Source of the DNA: Vulcanimicrobium sp035943995
GTDB taxonomy: Bacteria > Vulcanimicrobiota > Vulcanimicrobiia > Vulcanimicrobiales > Vulcanimicrobiaceae
NCBI GenBank assembly: GCA_035943995.1
Contig: DASZBS010000121.1
Coordinates: forward strand, 134,392 to 198,391
DNA length: 64,000 nucleotides
Direction of reading: 5' to 3'
The first letter of the stretch is position 1. Each line of letters starts with the position of its first letter. Of this stretch, positions 44,736 to 55,200 are shown in pieces. A program made the translations under genes and the position numbers. Under the pieces are notes generated by a model. That model saw only the letters and a program-made list of their open reading frames with translations, was not told the origin of the DNA and ran no database searches.

Positions 44736-44937
44736 ATAATACCCGAACCGGCCAACAGCAGATACATAAACGCGATGCCGACAACGATCCTGCTTGGCCC
44801 GATTTCACAACGCAGGTGGCGCCAGCGGGATCAGCGGCTTCGAGCGGTTCGTGTTTCGTCCCCGACAGTATAGCGCACGCCGCGACCGTCCTCGGTCGCA
44901 GCTTTCTGCAAAGCCGGACACCTGCATCATCACAGGG

Positions 44938-44986
44938 CTGACCTCCGGAGAGGTAGGCGTCGAACACCCACCTCTCCGGGGTCAGT
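44938..44986 (-). terminator. Long stem-loop downstream of the halogenase gene
   Basis: Beginning about 31 bases after the halogenase stop, the minus-strand RNA folds into a stem of about 22 pairs with one bulge, two G-U wobbles and a three-base loop; the arms are CTGACCCCGGAGAGGTGGGTGT and its near-complement. There is no T-run after it. It probably marks the 3' end of the NRPS operon transcript. The rest of the 281-base gap (44736-45016) shows nothing else. Confidence 0.5.
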
Positions 44987-45016
44987 TCCTCTCGACGATG
45001 CGCGCGGTCTCTAGCG

Positions 45017-46519
45017 CTAGACCCTCGCCGCCACGGGTACGGACCAGTGCATGCCGTCGCGCGTCGGAACGAGTCCGTTCTCGAAGAGCGGCTTTTCGTG
45101 CGGGCGGCGTTCGCCGAGCAGCGTGTTGATCTGCATCGCCGTGATCTCGGAGGTGAGCTTGCGGTAGAAGTCCCCGCGCTCGCCGCCTGCTGCCGGCGCG
45201 GCCGGTACCGCTGCGGACTCCGGGAACAGCGTCCCACCAAGCTCTTTGCGTTTCTCGAAGAAGTCGGCAGAGTTGAACAGCTCCTCGTTGTTGTTGCCCA
45301 CCCCGCCGACGAGGTTGATGAAGGCCTCGTCCTCGGGGGTCTTGGCACCGAGAACCTTCTTGGCTTCCCAGAAGTACGACGTCTCTTCTTGCTCCACGTT
45401 GTAGAACGCGAGCAGGAAGTCGTAGAAGTTCGCGTACTCACGCCGGTAGCGCTTCTCGAACTCGTCGAAGATCGCGGCCTCGTCGGCCTTGCCGCGCAAG
45501 AACGTGTTGACCGAACGTGCGACCTGCAAGCCCGAATAGGTCGCCAGGTGAACGCCCGACGAGAATACCGGATCGACGAAGCACGCCGCGTCGCCGATCA
45601 GCGCGAGGCCGGGTGACCAGAACTTCGTATTGGAATACGAGTAGTCCTTACGCGCGCGAACCTCGCCGTACATGCCTTCGGTCACGCGCGTGGCGTTCTT
45701 GAGCAGGTCCTTGATGGGGCCGCACTTCTCGATGTATCTCGCGAGCGACCCGGGAAGGTCGTTCGTCAGCTCGTCGGCTTTCGTCTTGTCGATGACGACG
45801 CCGACGCTGGTGAGGTCCTTGCGCAGCGGGATGTACCAAAACCAGCCCTCGTCGAAGGCCGCGCAGAAGATGTTGCCGCTCAGCGGCTCCGGCAATCTGC
45901 CGCCGTTCTCGTAGTAACCGAACACGGCAATGTTCTGGAAGTACTTCGAGAACACGCGGTCGCCGACTTTGCGCACGAGCGGGCTCTCGCTCCCCGAACC
46001 GTCGACCGTGTAGCGGGCACGGATCGTTTCAGCTTCTCCTTGCTCGTTGAGGAACTGGAGGCCGGCGACGCGGCCGTCCTCTTCCAGCGTGCCGGTCACC
46101 TTGCAGCCGACACGAACGTTGACGCCTTTCTTGCGCGCGTTCTCCAGGAGGATCCGGTCGAACACGACGCGTTCCACCTGGTACGCCGTCGAGGTCGGGC
46201 CGGCCATCTTCTGGGAGCTCGCGAAGTCGAACACCCACGGCTTCGGGTTCTTTCCCCACCGGAACGCGCCGCCTCGCTTGAGGATGAAGTTCGCGTTCTT
46301 GAGCTCTTCCGAAACGCCCAGCAGCGGGCAGATACCGTGGATCGTCGCGGGCAGCAACGATTCCCCGATCTTGTACTTCGGCGTCGTCTCGCGCTCGAGC
46401 AGCGTGACGTTATGGCCTTGCAAGGCGATGAGCGTCGCGGCGGTGCAGCCGGCCGGGCCGGCCCCTACCACGACGCAATCGACCGAGTCTCTATGTCCGT
46501 TCGTTGACTGCGGTGTCAA
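45017..46519 (-). CDS. FAD-dependent halogenase, CndH/CmlS/PltA-like
   Basis: About 500 residues. Motifs of flavin halogenases are complete: GAGPAG in the FAD-binding site, the active-site Lys in YKIGESLLP and the W-x-W-x-I-P signature GWFWYIPL. GDAACFVDPVFSSGVHLA, FYDFL and the C-terminal half match the CndH (chondrochloren), CmlS and PltA branch, which acts on phenolic or pyrrole rings, usually tethered to a carrier protein, rather than free-tryptophan halogenases. TTG 46519 is preferred because GGAG lies six bases upstream; TTG 46531 is the alternative. It follows the A-PCP-TE gene by about 32 bases. A separate flavin reductase is required and not seen. Confidence 0.85.
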   Translation of the reverse strand: MTPQSTNGHRDSVDCVVVGAGPAGCTAATLIALQGHNVTLLERETTPKYKIGESLLPATIHGICPLLGVSEELKNANFILKRGGAFRWGKNPKPWVFDFASSQKMAGPTSTAYQVERVVFDRILLENARKKGVNVRVGCKVTGTLEEDGRVAGLQFLNEQGEAETIRARYTVDGSGSESPLVRKVGDRVFSKYFQNIAVFGYYENGGRLPEPLSGNIFCAAFDEGWFWYIPLRKDLTSVGVVIDKTKADELTNDLPGSLARYIEKCGPIKDLLKNATRVTEGMYGEVRARKDYSYSNTKFWSPGLALIGDAACFVDPVFSSGVHLATYSGLQVARSVNTFLRGKADEAAIFDEFEKRYRREYANFYDFLLAFYNVEQEETSYFWEAKKVLGAKTPEDEAFINLVGGVGNNNEELFNSADFFEKRKELGGTLFPESAAVPAAPAAGGERGDFYRKLTSEITAMQINTLLGERRPHEKPLFENGLVPTRDGMHWSVPVAARV

Positions 46520-46551
46520 GATGATCTCCAACTCTGTAGAAGTGATGGGCG

Positions 46552-49254
46552 CTAGAAAGAACCGGCTCGGAGTGCGGGGACCGTCGACAAACTGCGAAGT
46601 ACGTGCGACAGCTCGCGCCCGAGTACGGGGGCGTTTTCGGTCGTGATCGAGACGTGGTTACCGGGAAGAGCGGTGAAATGCAGCTGCCGGCTGACGGCGA
46701 CCAAACCCCACCCCAGCGTGCCGGCTTCGCTGTGCAGCATTCGCTCGGCCATGGGCAGGGTTTGCTCCGCCGCAAAGAGGTGGATCGGCACCGCGATCCC
46801 GCGCGGCGAATAGGTCTCCTCCGCGTGGAGATGCGCCGCGACGCGATTGCAGAGCGCTCCGATCTCCGCGTCGGTCCAGGCGGCGAGCTGCGCGGGGAGC
46901 GCGTTTCGCTCGCGGCAAAGCGCGAGCAGATCTTCGAACGTGCCGGCTGCTTCGCCCTCGTCGCCGAGCGAGACGCCGTTGCGGTGCAGCAGCGCGCGCA
47001 GGGCGGCGCGAACGTTGCCCAGCTGCAGTTTGTTTCTGGACCGCCGCGCCGTCGGGCACATGCTGTCGATCAACCCGAGGAACTCGACGGACATGTCGCG
47101 ATCGAGGAGCTGCGCGGCGATCTCGTACGCGACGACGCCGCCGAACGACCACCCGGCGATGCGATACGGTCCCGCCGGCTGGACCGCTAGGATCATCTCG
47201 ATCTTGCGGGCGGCGATCTCTTCGACGGTGAGGAGCTGCGGCTCGTCGAGCGGAACGGCGGGGACGCCGTAGACCGGAATCTCGGCGGCGATGTGCCGGC
47301 TGAGCCGGCTGAAATACATGTCGTCGCCGAACAGCTCGTGGATCAGGAAGAGCGGCGTCTCGTCGCCGCCGGAGCGAATCGCGATCGCGGCGGCGGCGCC
47401 GGCGCCGTGCGACTGCGTCGCGAAGTACGCCGCCAGCGACCGTATCGTCGGGTGCGCGAAGACGATCGCCACGCTCGGCAGGCGCAAGCCGTACTTTTTG
47501 AGCGCGTTGGCCAATCTCATCGTGATGAGCGAGTGGCCGCCGAGCTCGAAGAAGTTGTCGTCGCGCCCCACGCGCTCGACCTTGAGCAGCTCGCTCCAAA
47601 TCGCGGCAAGCGTGGTCTCGGTCTCGCCCAACGGCGCTTCGTACGCGCGCGGCGCGTCGCCGGGCACGGGCAGCGCCTTGCGGTCGAGCTTCCCGCTCGA
47701 CGTGAGCGGCAGCGACTCCAACGGCACGTACAACGCCGGCACCATGTAGTCGGGGAGCGCCGCGAGCAGGTGATCGCGCAACGCCTGTGCGTCGATCTCG
47801 TCCGGTGCCGTGTAATACGCGACCAAACGCTTCTCGCCCAAACGGTCCTCGGGCGCGGTGACCACCGCATCGCGCACGCCGGGGTACGTCGCCAGACGCG
47901 CCTCGATCTCACCGAGCTCGATCCGAAAACCGTGGATCTTCACCTGGAAGTCGGTGCGGCCGAGGTATTCGATCGCGCCGTCCGGCAGAAAGCGCGCGAC
48001 GTCGCCCGTCTTGTAGAGGCGCTCGCCGGCCACGAACGGATTGTCGATGAAGCGCTCCGCCGTCAGCTCCGGGCGGTTCAGATAACCGCGGCCGACCTGC
48101 ACGCCGCCGATGTGCAGCTCGCCGGCGACGCCGACCGGAACCGGCTCGCGGTGACCGTCCAAGATGTACATTCTGGTGTTGGCGATGGGCCGGCCGATCG
48201 GGATGTTCGCCGGCACGTTCTCGCGCGGGCACAGCCACGCCGTCACCTCGACCGCCGTTTCGGTCGGCCCGTACAAGTTCGAGAGCTGCACGAACGGCAG
48301 GCGTTCGTAGAACCGTTCCACCTGCGGTTTCGTCAGCGCCTCGCCGCTGCACATCACGTTCTTGAGCGACGCGCAGCGCGCCGCCACGTCCGGTTCGTCG
48401 AGGAAATTCCCGAGCATCGACGGCACGAAATGGATGTTGGTGATGCGCCGCTCGTGGACGGTCCGCACGAGATATTCGGCGTCTTTGTGCCCGTCATCGC
48501 GGGCCATCACCAAACGCGCGCCGCGCAGGAACGGCCAGAACAGCTCGCCGACCGAGACGTCGAAGCTGAACGGCGTCTTCTGCAGCACCGCATCGCCGGG
48601 GGCGAGGACGTACGCATCTTGCGCCCACAGCAGGCGGTTGACCACGCCGCGGTGCTCGTTCATCGCGCCTTTGGGTTGGCCGGTCGAGCCCGAGGTGTAG
48701 ATCACGTACGCCAAGTGCGTGGGCAGCAGCCCGTCGCGAGCCAGATCGTCGCCGGACTCGGCGGCCCAGCGCGCTGCATCGGCGACGACGTCGATCACCG
48801 GCACGCCGCCGGGCGCGAGCATCTCGCGCACCTTCGCGCCGACCGCCTCGTGTGTGAGCACTAGTACCGGCGCGCTGTCGTCCAGCACGTACGACATCCG
48901 CTCGGCCGGATAACCGGGATCCAGCGGAACGTACGCACCGCCGGCTTTGAACACGGCCAGCAGCGCGACGATCATCTCCACGCTGCGTTGCATGCAGACA
49001 CCGACCCGCACGTCGGGGGCGACTCCGCGCGTGCGCAGATGCCGCGCCAGCCGATTTGCCCGCTCGTTGAGCTCGGAGTATCGAAGCTGCGCGTTGTCGT
49101 CCTCGACCGCCGTTGCTTCGGGCGACGTGCGAACCTGCGCCTCGAACAGCTCGTGCACGCACACATCCGGGTACGGGCGCTCGGTCGCGTTCCATTCGAC
49201 CAGGATTTGCTCGCGCTCGCGCTCCGAGAGCAGCGAAACCAGATCGAGCTTCAC
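46552..49254 (-). CDS. NRPS termination protein: adenylation, carrier and thioesterase domains
   Basis: 900 residues from a GTG at 49254 that overlaps the stop of the large synthetase (GTGA). The A domain (about 10-520) has YTSGSTGQPKG and YKTGDVARF; manual pocket reading gives D-V-G-H-M-S-L-V-E-K. This is a serine-like code (serine: DVWH.SLVDK) with Trp239 replaced by Gly. The carrier domain has FFELGGHSL (about 565). The type I thioesterase has the nucleophile in GWSFGG, Asp in LIDSMCP and His in LPGNHVS. There is no condensation domain; that is the last domain of the preceding protein, so one module is split across two genes. It should load the last residue and release or cyclise the peptide. 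Confidence 0.92.
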   Translation of the reverse strand: MKLDLVSLLSEREREQILVEWNATERPYPDVCVHELFEAQVRTSPEATAVEDDNAQLRYSELNERANRLARHLRTRGVAPDVRVGVCMQRSVEMIVALLAVFKAGGAYVPLDPGYPAERMSYVLDDSAPVLVLTHEAVGAKVREMLAPGGVPVIDVVADAARWAAESGDDLARDGLLPTHLAYVIYTSGSTGQPKGAMNEHRGVVNRLLWAQDAYVLAPGDAVLQKTPFSFDVSVGELFWPFLRGARLVMARDDGHKDAEYLVRTVHERRITNIHFVPSMLGNFLDEPDVAARCASLKNVMCSGEALTKPQVERFYERLPFVQLSNLYGPTETAVEVTAWLCPRENVPANIPIGRPIANTRMYILDGHREPVPVGVAGELHIGGVQVGRGYLNRPELTAERFIDNPFVAGERLYKTGDVARFLPDGAIEYLGRTDFQVKIHGFRIELGEIEARLATYPGVRDAVVTAPEDRLGEKRLVAYYTAPDEIDAQALRDHLLAALPDYMVPALYVPLESLPLTSSGKLDRKALPVPGDAPRAYEAPLGETETTLAAIWSELLKVERVGRDDNFFELGGHSLITMRLANALKKYGLRLPSVAIVFAHPTIRSLAAYFATQSHGAGAAAAIAIRSGGDETPLFLIHELFGDDMYFSRLSRHIAAEIPVYGVPAVPLDEPQLLTVEEIAARKIEMILAVQPAGPYRIAGWSFGGVVAYEIAAQLLDRDMSVEFLGLIDSMCPTARRSRNKLQLGNVRAALRALLHRNGVSLGDEGEAAGTFEDLLALCRERNALPAQLAAWTDAEIGALCNRVAAHLHAEETYSPRGIAVPIHLFAAEQTLPMAERMLHSEAGTLGWGLVAVSRQLHFTALPGNHVSITTENAPVLGRELSHVLRSLSTVPALRAGSF

Positions 49255-52200
49255 GATTCGTCCTCGACCATCGCGACGAATATGCGCTGGAGGTAGCCGC
49301 AATAACGCTCGATCGTCTCTCGATCGAAGAGCGCCGTCGCGTAGACCACCGTCCCGCCGATCCGATCGCCGCGCTCCGCGAGCTCGAGCGTGAGATCGAC
49401 TTGCGAGCTCGCGGCCGAGGCAGGCCCGGAGCTTGGCGATCGTGCTTCGAGCCCTTCGAGCGCACGTCCGCCGCGCTCGGCGTTGTTCCAGACGAACATG
49501 GTCTGGAAGATCGCGTTGTACGAGAGACTGCGCGCCGGGTTGACGACCTCGACGACTTGTTCGAACGGTATGTCCTGGTTGTCCTGGCCGGCGATCACGC
49601 GTTCCTTGACGTGGTTCAGCATCTCGCTCACCGTCCGGCTCCCGCTGTAGTCCAACCGCAGTGCGAGCGTGTTGACGAAGAATCCGATGAGCGGTTCGAG
49701 CTCGGGGCGCAGGCGATTCGCAACCTGCGTTCCCACCACGACGTCGTCCTGGCCGGAGAGTCGTGCGAGGAGCGCGCCCCATGCCGTGAGCAGCGTGATG
49801 AACAGCGTGCTCCCGTGGCGGCGGCTCAGCGCCTTCACCCGCGCGGTCGTCTCCGCGTCGAGCTCGAAACCGAGCGACGCACCGCGATGGTCGCTCACCG
49901 CAGGCCGCGGGCGGTCGGACGGCAGTTCGAGCAGCGCCGGCACCCCCGCCAGCGTGCGCTGCCAGTACGCAACCTGATCCTGCAGCATGTGATCCGCGAG
50001 CCAGCGCCGCTGCCACACCGCATAGTCCGCATATTGTATCGCGAGCGGAGGGAGCGGACTCGGCCGGCCGGCGCGATATGCCGCGTACAACGCGTTCAGC
50101 TCGCGCATGAAGACACCGGTCGACCAACCGTCGGAGATGATGTGATGCGCCGTCACCGTCAGCAGATGCTCGTCGTCCTCGGTGGTGATGAGACGGCCGC
50201 GGATCAGCGGACCGGCTTGCAGGTCGAACGGCGTTTGCCGCTCGCGCGCGGAGAGTTGCTGCAGCTCGGCGGCCGCGTCCGGCGCCCCGCGCAGGTCGTG
50301 CGCGACGAGTTGGAATCCGGCGTCCGGAGCGGCGATTCGCTGTACCGCTTCACCGTCGACCTCAGCGAACGTCGTGCGCAACGACTCGTGGCGCGCGACG
50401 ATCTCGTTCAGGGCCCGGCGCAGCGCGCTCACGTCGAGCTCGCCCTTCATCGGTAAACCGAACGGGATGTGATACGCACGGCTCGTGGCCGGGTCCAGCT
50501 GTACGGAGAACCACAGACGCTCTTGTGAGAACGAGAGCGGGATCCGTTCGCTTCGATCGACGGGCAGGAGGGGAGGTAGCGCACTCCGCGTCGAGGTTGC
50601 GAGCGCTTGCGCGAAACCGCCGAGCGTCGGATGCGAGAACACGTCGCTCAACCTCGCCTCGAGGGCGAACGCCTGGCGCACGCGCGAGAGTACGCGCATC
50701 GCCAAGAGCGAGTGGCCTCCGAGCTCGAAGAAGTTGTCGTTGCGCCCCACGCGCTCGACCTTCAGTAGCTCGCTCCAGATCACGGCGAGCGCCGTCTCCA
50801 TCTCGCCGGCCGGCGCTTCGTACGCGCGGGACGCGTATCCGGAACCGTCGGGCGCAGGCAGCGCATTGCGGTCGAGTTTCCCGCTCGGCGTGAGCGGCAG
50901 CGACTCCAACCGCACGAACGCCGCCGGAACCATGTAGTCGGGGAGCGCCGCGAGCAGGTGGTCGCGCAGCGCCTGCGCGCCGATTTCTTCCGGCGCGGTG
51001 TAGTACGCGACGAGACGCTTCTCACCCATGGCGTCCTCGGGTGCGGTGACCACGGCCTCGCGCACGCCGGGGTACGTCGCGAGACGCGCCTCGATCTCAC
51101 CGAGCTCGATCCGGAATCCGCGAATCTTCACCTGGAAGTCGTTGCGGCCGAGATATTCGATCGTGCCGTCGGGCTGGAAGCGCGCGAGGTCGCCCGTCTT
51201 GTACAGCCGATCGCCGGCCACAAACGGATTCGCGATGAAGCGCTCCGCCGTCAGATCCGGGCGGTTCATATATCCGCGGCCGACCTGCACGCCGCCGATG
51301 TACAGCTCGCCGGCGACGCCGACCGGGGCCGGCTCGCGGCGATCGTTCAGAACGTACATCCGGGTATTCGCGATTGGGCGGCCGATCGGGACGTTGGCCG
51401 GCACGTTCTCGCGCGGGCACAGCCATGCCGTCACGTCGACCGCCGCTTCGGTCGGTCCGTACAAGTTCGAGAGCTGCACGAGCGGCAGGGCTTCATAGAA
51501 CCGCTCCACGAGCGATTTCGGCAGCGCCTCGCCGCTGCACATCACGTTGACGAGCGAGGCGCATTGCGCCGCCGCGTCCTGCTCGAGGAAATATCCCAGC
51601 ATCGACGGCACGAAATGCATCGTGGTGATGCTTCGCTCGTGGACGATCCGGGCGAGATACTCGGGATCCTTGTGGCCTTCGGGCCGCGCCATCACCAGAC
51701 GCGCGCCGGACAGCAGCGGCCAGAACAGTTCCCACACCGACACGTCGAAGCTGAACGGCGTCTTCTGCAGCACCGCATCGTCCGCACTCAACTCGTACGC
51801 CTCTTGCATCCAGAGCAATCGGTTGACCACGGCGCGGTGCTCGTTCATCGCGCCTTTGGGCCGGCCGGTCGATCCCGAGGTGTAGATCACGTACGCCAAG
51901 TGCGTGGGGCGCAGCCCGTTGCGAGCGAGATCTTCGCCGGACTCGCCGGCCCAGCGCGCTGCGTCGGCGACGACGTCGATCGCGGGCGCCCCGCTGCGCA
52001 CGAACGTCTCGCGCACCTCCACGGCGACCGCCTCGTGCGTGAGCACGAGCGCCGGCGCGCTGTCCTCGACCACATACGCCAGCCGCTCGAGGGGGTAAGC
52101 CGGATCGAGCGGGACATACGCACCGCCGGCTTTGAACACGGCCAGCAGCGCGACGGCCATCTCCACGCTGCGTTCCATGCAGACGCCGACCCGCACGTCC

Positions 52201-55200
52201 GGACCGACCCCGCGCGCGCGCAGATGACGCGCCAGCCGGTTTGCCCGCTCGTTGAGCTCGAGATACCGGAGCTGCGCGCGTTCGTCCTCGACCGCCGTTG
52301 CGTCGGGCGACGTGCGAGCCTGCGCCTCGAAAAGCTCGTGCACGCACACGTCGGGGTATAGGCGCTCCGTCGCGTTCCAATCGACGAGGATGTGCTCGCG
52401 CTCGCGGTCCGAGAGCACCTCGATGCGCGCGAGCGGTCGAGCGGGCTCGTTCTCCAGCGCCTCGACGAGTTGCGCGAGCACCGTTTGCATCGAGCCGCAC
52501 AACCGGTCGGGATCGACCGACGCGTCGGTCTGTGCCGAGAGGCTCAGCTCGTCGCCGTGATCGTTGACCGAGATCGTAACCGGATAGTTCGTGCGCTCCT
52601 CACCGCCGCGCGCCGCGATGCCCTTCCAAGCCTCGTCTCCGCCCTTCTTCTTGCGCGGTTTGCCGTGGCGGTAGTTCAGCAGCGAGCTGAAGAGCGGCGT
52701 GGACGTCGGGACGCTGCTGCAGCGCTGCGCCAGCGCCAGCGGCGCGTGCTCGTGGCGCAGCAGCTGCGCGAGCAGCAGTTGCGCCTCTTCGATGCTCTCG
52801 CGCACGCCGCGCTCGCCGATGCGCAAGCGCACCGGGAGCGTGTTCATGAACATCCCCAGCGCCCGGTCGGCGCCTTGGCCGCCTTGCATGCGCCCGAACA
52901 GCACGCTTCCGAACACGACGTCGTCGCGTCCCGATACGGATGCGAGGACGCGCGCCCACGCCACGTGGCAGATGCTCGCCGTACTCACACCGATCGAGCG
53001 CGCGGCGTTCCGCAAGCGTTCCGCGAGCGCGGCGTCGATGATCTGATACGTCCTGCGCGTGCCGGTTCCGTCGCCTTGCACGTTGACCAGCCCGAACGGT
53101 GCCGTCGGCTCGTCGACGTCCGCGAGCATCTCGCGGAAGAACAGCTCGTGCTCTTCGCGGCTCACCCCGAGCCGCGCTTGCGCGATGAAGTTCCGGAACG
53201 GCACCGGCGCCGGCAGCTCAGCTGCCCGTCCGAGCAGATGCGCCTCGACCTCGTGCTGCATCAGCTCCATCGTCGTATGATCGCCCAGCAAATGGTGCTT
53301 GAGCAGCACCATCGACCACGCGTCGCCAGCACCGTCGCGCGCGACGTACGCGCGCATGATCGGCGCCTGCCGCACGTCCAACCGGAAACGGCGCGGATTG
53401 AACCGGGCCGCTAACTGCTCGGCCACGTCGCCCGCCGTCGGATCGACGGATACTTCTTCCACCGCCAGCGGCGCGCGGCGCAGCACCACCTGAACCGGCT
53501 CGGGGAGCCCTTCCCATGCGACTGCCGTGCGCAGCACGTCGTGGCGCGCGACGATCGATTCTAGCGCGTGGAGATACGCATCCAGCCGCTCGCGGCTGTC
53601 GAAACGATACGTGCTCCGGCCGAGGTACGGATCGCCGTCTCCGCCCAGCATGTGGTGGAAGAGAATGCCTTCCTGCAGCGGCGCGAGCGGATAGATGTCC
53701 TGGACGTTTGCCGCTCCGCCGGGAACCGCCGCGACGATGCCGGCGATCTCCATCGCGGTGAGCTGAACCAGCGGCAGCATATCCGGCGTAATCGTCGTGC
53801 AATCCGCCGCGATCGCGTTGGGCGGAATCGCGACTTCGAAGCTCTCGTCGCGTGCCTCGCTCGCCAGCGCAGCGAGCGTCGACGAAGCGAAGAACGCCGC
53901 CGCATCCACGTGCAGACCTACCTGCCGCAAACGTTCCAGCGCAGCCACGACGAGCAGCGAATGCCCGCCCAATTCGAAGAAGTTGTCGTTCCGGCCGACC
54001 CGCTCCACCTTGAGCAGTTCGCGCCAGACCGCCGCCAGCGTGAGCTCGACGTCGCCGACCGGCGCTTCGTATGCCCGCGAGGCGTACGCGCTGTCGTCCG
54101 GTGCCGGCAACGCACGACGATCGAGCTTGCCGTGCGCGGTGAGCGGCAGCGCGTCGAGGCGCACGTACGCCGCGGGGATCATGTACTCGGGCAACGTCGC
54201 GGCGACATGGCTGCGCAGCTCTTCCGCACCCGGCGCATCGGGCGCATCGGACACGCCGAGCGCGGTGTAGTATGCTACCAGCCGTTTTTCGCCGGCACGA
54301 TCTTCCAGCGCGAGCACCACCGCTTCGCGCACACCCGGATACGATGCAAGCCGCGCTTCGATCTCGCCGAGCTCGATCCGGAAGCCGCGGATCTTCACTT
54401 GGAAGTCGTTGCGGCCGAGGAACTCGATGTTGCCGTCCGCCAGGTACCGCGCGAGGTCACCCGTTTTGTACAGGCGATCGCCGTCCACGAACGGGCTGGC
54501 GATGAAACGCTCCGCGGTCAGGTCGGCACGATTGAGATAGCCGCGCGCAATCTGCGCGCCGCCGATGTACAGCTCGCCGCCGACACCGATCGGCGCGGGC
54601 TGCAGACGTTCATCTAAAATGTACGTGCGCGTGTTGGCGAACGGTCGCCCGATGCAGTGCGTCACGCCTTCGAGCGCGGCACCGTCGGCGCGATACCGCG
54701 TGCTGATGATCACGGCTTCCGTCGGACCGTAGAACTCGAACACTCGTGCTTGCGGAAAGCGCCCCGTGAGCTTGCCGAGCAAACGCTCGGGGACTGCCTC
54801 GCCGCCCACCAAAATCGTGTGCAGCGAGCCGTACTCGCTCGCTCCGAGCGAATCGAGCCATGCTTCCATCAGCGTCGGCACGGCATGGAACACCGTCGCG
54901 TGCTGCGTGCGCGCGCGCAACTGCTCGATGTCCTTCACCTGAGCGCTGCCGAGCAGCAGGCTGCACCCACCGCTCACCAGCGGCACGAGCAACTCGAACA
55001 GCGCAATGTCGAACGCCGGCGAGGCCAGGCTCGTCACGACGTCGCTAGGTCCGAAATCAAGGTCGAGCTGCACGCCCAGCAGCCGCGAGCACAACTGCTC
55101 GTGGCTCACCATCACACCCTTGGGAGCACCCGTCGACCCCGACGTGTAGATCACGTACGCCAGATCCGAGGCTGCGGCAGCATCCAGGTTCGATGCCGAT

